Assembly (NCBI RefSeq): GCF_900044055.2
Contig: NZ_FCOX02000033.1
Coordinates: forward strand, 35,769-99,768
Source: Caballeronia calidae
GTDB lineage: Bacteria; Pseudomonadota; Gammaproteobacteria; Burkholderiales; Burkholderiaceae
Length of the DNA: 64,000 nucleotides
Direction of reading: 5' to 3'
Shown here: positions 59,865 to 64,000 of the stretch, one piece after another
Position numbering within the stretch: position 1 is the stretch's first letter
How the letters are laid out: the number at the start of each line of letters is the position of its first letter
Notes under the pieces: model-generated
Database searches by the model: none
What the model was told of the DNA's origin: nothing
The model's input: only the letters and a program-made list of their open reading frames with translations
Translations under genes and position numbers: made by a program

Positions 59865-60587
59865 ATGACGCCTGAATTGCAAGCCAAGGTTGAACGCCTG
59901 GACGCGCTGCTCGATTCGATCGCGGCGCGCCACCAGAACGTCAAGCTAGCCAGCAGCCTCGCCGCCGAAGACATGGTTCTGACGCACGCCATTCTTTCGC
60001 GCGGTGTGAAGATCGGCATCTTCTCGTTGAACACGGGCCGCCTGCATGCGGAAACGCTCGGCATGCTCGACACCGTGAAAGCACGCTACGGCTACGACAT
60101 CGAGCAGTTTCATCCGCAGCAGGACGCGGTCGATGCCTACGTGCGCGATCACGGCCTGAACGCGTTCTACGAAAGTATTGATTTGCGCAAGAGCTGCTGC
60201 CATATCCGCAAGGTCGAGCCGTTGAATCGCGCGCTGTCGGATGTGTCCGCGTGGGTCACGGGCCAGCGTCGCGAGCAATCGGTGACGCGCGCCGAACTGC
60301 ACGAGGAAGAGCGCGACGAGCCGCGCAACATCGCGAAGTTCAATCCGCTCGCGGACTGGACGGAAACCGATGTGTGGGATTACCTGAAGGCCTTCGACGT
60401 GCCGGTGAATCCGCTGCATGCGCGCGGTTATCCGAGCATCGGCTGCGAGCCTTGTACGCGCGCGGTGCGTCCCGGCGAAGACAGCCGGGCCGGACGCTGG
60501 TGGTGGGAGTCGCGCGATACGAAGGAATGCGGCCTGCACATCACGAATATCAAGATCGTCGAGGAAGCACCCAGCTCCGCGATCTGA
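59865..60587 (+). CDS. cysH: Adenylyl-sulfate (APS) reductase
   Basis: 240 residues, PP-loop-type fold. The thiol iron-sulfur motif SCCHIRKVEPL and CEPCTR (CC...CxxC) is present, which marks [4Fe-4S] APS reductases rather than the cluster-free PAPS enzyme. Other signals: LASSLAAEDMVLTHA and FSLNTGRLHAET. It makes sulfite from APS with thioredoxin. The absence of cysC fits this. Confidence 0.94.
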   Translation: MTPELQAKVERLDALLDSIAARHQNVKLASSLAAEDMVLTHAILSRGVKIGIFSLNTGRLHAETLGMLDTVKARYGYDIEQFHPQQDAVDAYVRDHGLNAFYESIDLRKSCCHIRKVEPLNRALSDVSAWVTGQRREQSVTRAELHEEERDEPRNIAKFNPLADWTETDVWDYLKAFDVPVNPLHARGYPSIGCEPCTRAVRPGEDSRAGRWWWESRDTKECGLHITNIKIVEEAPSSAI

Positions 60588-60681
60588 ACGAGGCGCGCCA
60601 GACGCTTCTTCAAAACCCTGTCATTGAACGCAGCATCACCGCGAAAAACGCATGACGTTGCATAAAAAAGGATCGACGAAC

Positions 60682-61644
60682 ATGAGCACGACGCTCGACT
60701 CTACCGTCACCGCACCGATCGTCAACAAGGCGACCCGGATGGATCACCTGGATTGGCTCGAAGCCGAGTCGATCCACATCATTCGCGAACTCGTCGCGGA
60801 GTGCAGCAAGCCCGCGCTGCTGTTTTCGGGCGGCAAGGATTCGGTCGTCGTGCTGGCGCTCGCGCTCAAGGCGTTCGGGCTCGGCGGCAACCGCAAGACG
60901 ACGCTGCCGTTCCCGCTCGTGCACATCGACACGGGTCATAACTTCCAGGAAGTGATCGACTTCCGCGATCGCCGCGCGGCTGAAATCGGCGCGCAACTGG
61001 TCGTCGGTCACGTCGAGGATTCGATCAAGAAGGGCACGGTGCGTCTGCGCCGCGAGACCGATTCGCGCAACGCCGCGCAAGCGGTGACGCTGCTCGAAAC
61101 CATCGAGGAATACGGCTATACCGCGATGATCGGCGGTGCGCGCCGCGATGAAGAAAAGGCGCGCGCGAAGGAACGTATCTTCTCGTTCCGCGACGAATTC
61201 GGCCAGTGGGACCCGAAGGCCCAGCGTCCGGAACTGTGGAGCATCTACAACGCGCGCCTGCACAACGGTGAGCATCTGCGCGTGTTCCCGATCTCGAACT
61301 GGACCGAGCTCGACGTGTGGCAGTACATCGCGCGCGAGAAGCTCGAACTGCCGAATATCTACTACGCGCATGACCGCGAGATCGTGCGCCGCAACGGCCT
61401 GCTCGTGCCGGTCACGCCGCTCACGCCGGTGCGCGAGGGCGAAACCGCCGAGATCGCGCAGGTGCGCTTCCGCACCGTCGGCGACATCAGCTGCACGTGC
61501 CCGGTCGCGAGCGATGCCGATGACGTCGAGAAGATCATCGCCGAAACGGCCGTGACGGAAATCACGGAGCGCGGCGCGACGCGCATGGACGACCAAGCGT
61601 CCGAAGCCGCGATGGAACAGCGCAAGAAACAAGGTTATTTCTAA
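60682..61644 (+). CDS. cysD: Sulfate adenylyltransferase subunit 2
   Basis: 320 residues. PP-loop LLFSGGKDSVVVLALAL and the CysD-specific IDTGHNFQEVIDFRD, GGARRDEEKARAKERIFSFRD. With CysN it forms APS from sulfate and ATP. The ATG at 60682 has AAAAAGGA upstream; an in-frame ATG at 60652 lacks a ribosome site. Confidence 0.96.
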   Translation: MSTTLDSTVTAPIVNKATRMDHLDWLEAESIHIIRELVAECSKPALLFSGGKDSVVVLALALKAFGLGGNRKTTLPFPLVHIDTGHNFQEVIDFRDRRAAEIGAQLVVGHVEDSIKKGTVRLRRETDSRNAAQAVTLLETIEEYGYTAMIGGARRDEEKARAKERIFSFRDEFGQWDPKAQRPELWSIYNARLHNGEHLRVFPISNWTELDVWQYIAREKLELPNIYYAHDREIVRRNGLLVPVTPLTPVREGETAEIAQVRFRTVGDISCTCPVASDADDVEKIIAETAVTEITERGATRMDDQASEAAMEQRKKQGYF

Positions 61645-61672
61645 GCAACACGCCCCGAGGAACGAGAGAATC

Positions 61673-62986
61673 ATGAGCATCTATCAAGCTGAAGACCTGG
61701 GCGTGTTGCGCTTCATCACGGCGGGTTCCGTCGACGACGGCAAGAGCACGCTGATCGGCCGCCTGCTGTACGACAGCAAGGCCGTGCTGTCGGACCAGTT
61801 GTCCGCGATCTCGCGCGCGAAGAACAAGCGCACGGTCGGCGACGAAATCGATCTGTCGCTCCTGACCGACGGTCTCGAGGCCGAGCGCGAGCAGGGCATC
61901 ACCATCGACGTCGCGTACCGCTACTTCGCCACCGCCAAGCGCAAGTTCATCATCGCCGATACGCCGGGCCACGAGCAGTACACGCGCAACATGGTGACGG
62001 GCGCATCGACGGCGCATGCCGCGATCATTCTCGTCGACCCGACGCGCGTAACGTTCGAGAACGGTGAAGCGCAGCTCTTGCCGCAGACGAAGCGTCACAG
62101 CGCGATCGTCAAGCTGCTCGGCCTGCAACACGTGATCGTCGCGATCAACAAGATGGATCTGGTCGAGTACAGCGAAGCGCGCTTCAACGAGATTCGCGAT
62201 GCGTACGTCGCGCTCGCGCGTCAGCTCGGGCTGTCGGATGTGCGCTTCGTGCCGGTGTCGGCGCTGAAGGGCGACAACATCGTCACGGCGAGCGAGCGCA
62301 TGCCGTGGTACGCGGGCGAGCCGCTGCTCGATCTGCTGGAATCGCTGCCCGTCGCGCAGCCGAACGATCAGGCGCTGCGCTTCCCGGTGCAATGGGTCGC
62401 GCGTCAGGACGGCTCGCAAGCCGACGATTTCCGCGGCTACATGGGCCGTGTCGAAGCCGGCGAAGTGCGCGTCGGCGATTCGATTCTCGTGCTGCCGGCC
62501 AATCGCGAAGCGACGGTCGCCGAGATCATCGCGCCGGTGCCGGGCGGCGTGGCGCCGGTGGATCGCGCGTTCGCGGGCCAGACGGTGACGATTCGCCTGA
62601 CGGAAGACGTCGACGTGTCGCGCGGCGATACCTTCGTGCCGGCCGCTGCCAACGTCGAGCCGGCGAAGAAGCTCGAAGCCGACCTCTGCTGGTTCGACGA
62701 AGAGCCGCTCTCGCCGCAGCGCAAGTATCTGCTGAAGCAGACGACGAGCACGGTGTTCGCGCGCATCGGCGCGGTGAAGCAGGTGCTGGACGTGCACACG
62801 CTGTCGCATTCGGTGGACCGCAGCACGCTCGCGATGAACGATATCGGCCGCGTGGCGCTCACTTTGCAGAAGCCGATCGTCGCGGACGAGTACGATACGC
62901 ATCAGGGCACCGGCGCGTTCGTGCTGATCGACGAAGCGACGCATCACACGGTCGCGGCCGGTATGATTCGTGCGATCTCTGCATGA
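61673..62986 (+). CDS. cysN: Sulfate adenylyltransferase subunit 1 (GTPase)
   Basis: 437 residues. GTPase motifs: G1 GSVDDGKSTLIGRLL, G3 ADTPGHEQYTRNM, G4 INKMD; an EF-Tu-like beta domain follows. The length matches CysN alone, without a fused APS kinase. It couples GTP hydrolysis to APS formation with CysD. Confidence 0.96.
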   Translation: MSIYQAEDLGVLRFITAGSVDDGKSTLIGRLLYDSKAVLSDQLSAISRAKNKRTVGDEIDLSLLTDGLEAEREQGITIDVAYRYFATAKRKFIIADTPGHEQYTRNMVTGASTAHAAIILVDPTRVTFENGEAQLLPQTKRHSAIVKLLGLQHVIVAINKMDLVEYSEARFNEIRDAYVALARQLGLSDVRFVPVSALKGDNIVTASERMPWYAGEPLLDLLESLPVAQPNDQALRFPVQWVARQDGSQADDFRGYMGRVEAGEVRVGDSILVLPANREATVAEIIAPVPGGVAPVDRAFAGQTVTIRLTEDVDVSRGDTFVPAAANVEPAKKLEADLCWFDEEPLSPQRKYLLKQTTSTVFARIGAVKQVLDVHTLSHSVDRSTLAMNDIGRVALTLQKPIVADEYDTHQGTGAFVLIDEATHHTVAAGMIRAISA

Positions 62987-63011
62987 GCCATCTGACCATC
63001 TGAGTCGATCG

Positions 63012-63776
63012 ATGAAAGCTATGGGTAAGGTGTATCTGATCGGAGCGGGGCCGGGCGCGGCGGATCTCATCACCGTGCGCGGCATGCGCTTGCTCGAACA
63101 GGCGGATGTCGTGCTGCACGACGCGCTCGTCGAACCGGCGATGCTCGCCTACGCGCCCGACGCGAAGAAGATCGCGGTCGGCAAGCGCTGCGGACAGCGT
63201 TCGACGGCCCAGCACTTCATCAACAAGCAGATCGTCGATGCGGCGCTGGAGCATGGTCTCGTCGTGCGTCTGAAGGGCGGCGATCCGATGCTCTTCGGCC
63301 GCGCCGACGAGGAAATGCGCGCGCTGGAAGCGGCGGGCATCGAGTTCGAGGTGGTGCCGGGCATCACGGCGGCGCTCGCGAGCGCGGCGACGCTCAAGCG
63401 CTCGCTGACCTTGCGCGGCGTGTCGCGCAGCGTCGCGCTGGCGACGCACTCCCGTGCCGCCGACAGCGATGAAATCCGCGAGCAGGCGAAGGCGGATTCG
63501 CTCGTGTTTTATATGGGCCGCGACAGCGCGGTGGATATCGCGCAGCAGTTGATCGACGCGGGGCGTCCGGGTTCCACGCCGGTGGCGATCGTCGAGGCGT
63601 GCAGCACCCCGCGCGAACGCACGCTGACGTTGACGCTCGCGCGCATGGCGCTGGGTGAGGCGCAGGCGTGGCTGGATCCGTCGCAGCCGAGCTTGCTGAT
63701 GATCGGCGAGGCGTTTCGCGAGCGGGCAGGTGCTGCGAAGCCGCGGGTGCATCTCAAGGGGATGATGGCGGCTTGA
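63012..63776 (+). CDS. cobA: Uroporphyrinogen-III C-methyltransferase
   Basis: 254 residues from ATG 63012 (alternatives at 62970 and 63021). Family motifs: VYLIGAGPGAADLITVRG, VVRLKGGDPMLFGRADEE, VPGITAALASAA and YMGRDSAVDIA. It makes precorrin-2, the siroheme precursor needed by CysI, and replaces the multifunctional CysG found in enterics. Last gene of the cys operon. Confidence 0.94.
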   Translation: MKAMGKVYLIGAGPGAADLITVRGMRLLEQADVVLHDALVEPAMLAYAPDAKKIAVGKRCGQRSTAQHFINKQIVDAALEHGLVVRLKGGDPMLFGRADEEMRALEAAGIEFEVVPGITAALASAATLKRSLTLRGVSRSVALATHSRAADSDEIREQAKADSLVFYMGRDSAVDIAQQLIDAGRPGSTPVAIVEACSTPRERTLTLTLARMALGEAQAWLDPSQPSLLMIGEAFRERAGAAKPRVHLKGMMAA

Positions 63777-63792
63777 GATTTGAGATTGCCCC

Positions 63793-63830
63793 AAAAAAAA
63801 GCGCACTGGAAACGGTGCGCTTTTTTGTTT
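63793..63830 (+). terminator. Terminator of the cys operon
   Basis: Stem AAAAAGCGCAC TGGAAACG GTGCGCTTTTTT; nearly symmetric, so able to act on both strands. 16 bases past cobA. Confidence 0.88.
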
Positions 63831-63960
63831 GGGAGAGAAAGGTCTCAAGCCTCCGACTTAGGTGCCGGCGGGCGCAATCAAGGCATGGAGTAGCGCTTCG
63901 ACGGAACCGCATGTCCGGCTAGTCTTGAGTTGCTTCCCGAAAACCTGATCTTTTGACCTC
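63831..63960. other. Intergenic region, no gene seen
   Basis: No open frame with a ribosome site between the two terminators. It may be the 3' end of a transcript entering from beyond the window. Confidence 0.4.
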
Positions 63961-63996
63961 AAAAGCCCGGCCTGTCTTAGCGCCGGGCTTTTTTAG
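63961..63996 (+). terminator. Second terminator at the window edge
   Basis: Stem AAGCCCGGC...GCCGGGCTT with T6 on the right. No gene is visible between it and the previous terminator. Confidence 0.75.
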
Positions 63997-64000
63997 GTAG

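Noticed and set aside
1..64000. CRISPR arrays, rRNA genes, insertion sequences or a classical riboswitch
   Set aside because: I saw no regularly spaced repeats with unique spacers, no rRNA sequence, no transposase gene other than the resolvase and integrase described, and no leader matching a riboswitch class I know.

Overview
The window is a high-GC chromosome segment from a betaproteobacterium of the Burkholderiaceae, most likely the Burkholderia/Paraburkholderia/Caballeronia group. I infer this from the gene neighbourhoods (ribF-ileS-lspA-coaBC-dut, nadA-nadC with convergent nadB, rpmB-rpmG next to radC, a DUF934-containing cys operon divergent from cysB, livKHMGF) and from protein character. 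I made no database comparison.

Layout of the chromosomal part: a large secreted or glycosidase-like protein (1-2.5 kb); a long leftward operon ribF-ileS-lspA-coaBC-oxidoreductase-dut (3-10.2 kb); a rightward purN-rRNA methyltransferase-mscS operon and a fatty acid desaturase (10.4-15.1 kb); NAD biosynthesis genes (15.2-18.8 kb); ribosomal proteins L33/L28, radC, an FKBP-type isomerase and ispH (19-22 kb); a branched-chain amino acid ABC transporter operon (22.4-27.6 kb); a GNAT acetyltransferase, argD-like aminotransferase, ferredoxin reductase, SDR protein, rsuA, a lipoprotein beta-propeller and a repeat-rich zinc-ribbon membrane protein (27.6-36.3 kb). To the right of 55.2 kb lie an orphan ABC solute-binding protein, cysB and the assimilatory sulfate reduction operon cysI-DUF934-cysH-cysD-cysN-cobA. 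CysH has the Cys-Cys...Cys-x-x-Cys iron-sulfur pattern of APS reductases, and CysN lacks an APS kinase domain, so APS is probably reduced directly.

The accessory region is a 17.7-kb element integrated in a tRNA-Leu(CAA) gene, bounded by 41-bp direct repeats (37377-37417 and 55093-55133). A tyrosine integrase lies at the left end. A 19-bp repeat lies inside each end and looks like an integrase or excisionase arm site. The left arm reads mostly leftward and looks plasmid-like: an SF3-type primase/helicase, an adjacent non-coding region with nine exact copies of GGGATTA in both orientations (a probable iteron origin), a possible antisense RNA over the primase leader, a serine resolvase with a 28-bp dyad upstream, a DinJ/RelB-like antitoxin and HigA-like regulators. 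It also encodes a small-terminase-like protein. The right arm is one rightward operon with tail-type genes: a tape-measure protein with a lytic transglycosylase domain, a baseplate-hub-like protein and possible tail chaperones. I recognise no capsid, portal, large terminase, tail tube or sheath, holin or endolysin gene.

My preferred reading is a phage satellite or integrative plasmid-phage hybrid that depends on a helper phage for capsids and carries its own tail-tip genes. This is the best candidate in the window for an undescribed system. Other notable features of the element are three proteins sharing a small NUMOD-like C-terminal module, one of them overlapping a GIY-YIG-like nuclease gene; an 11-bp phased TTAAC operator array between the two transcription units; and candidate small or structured RNAs.
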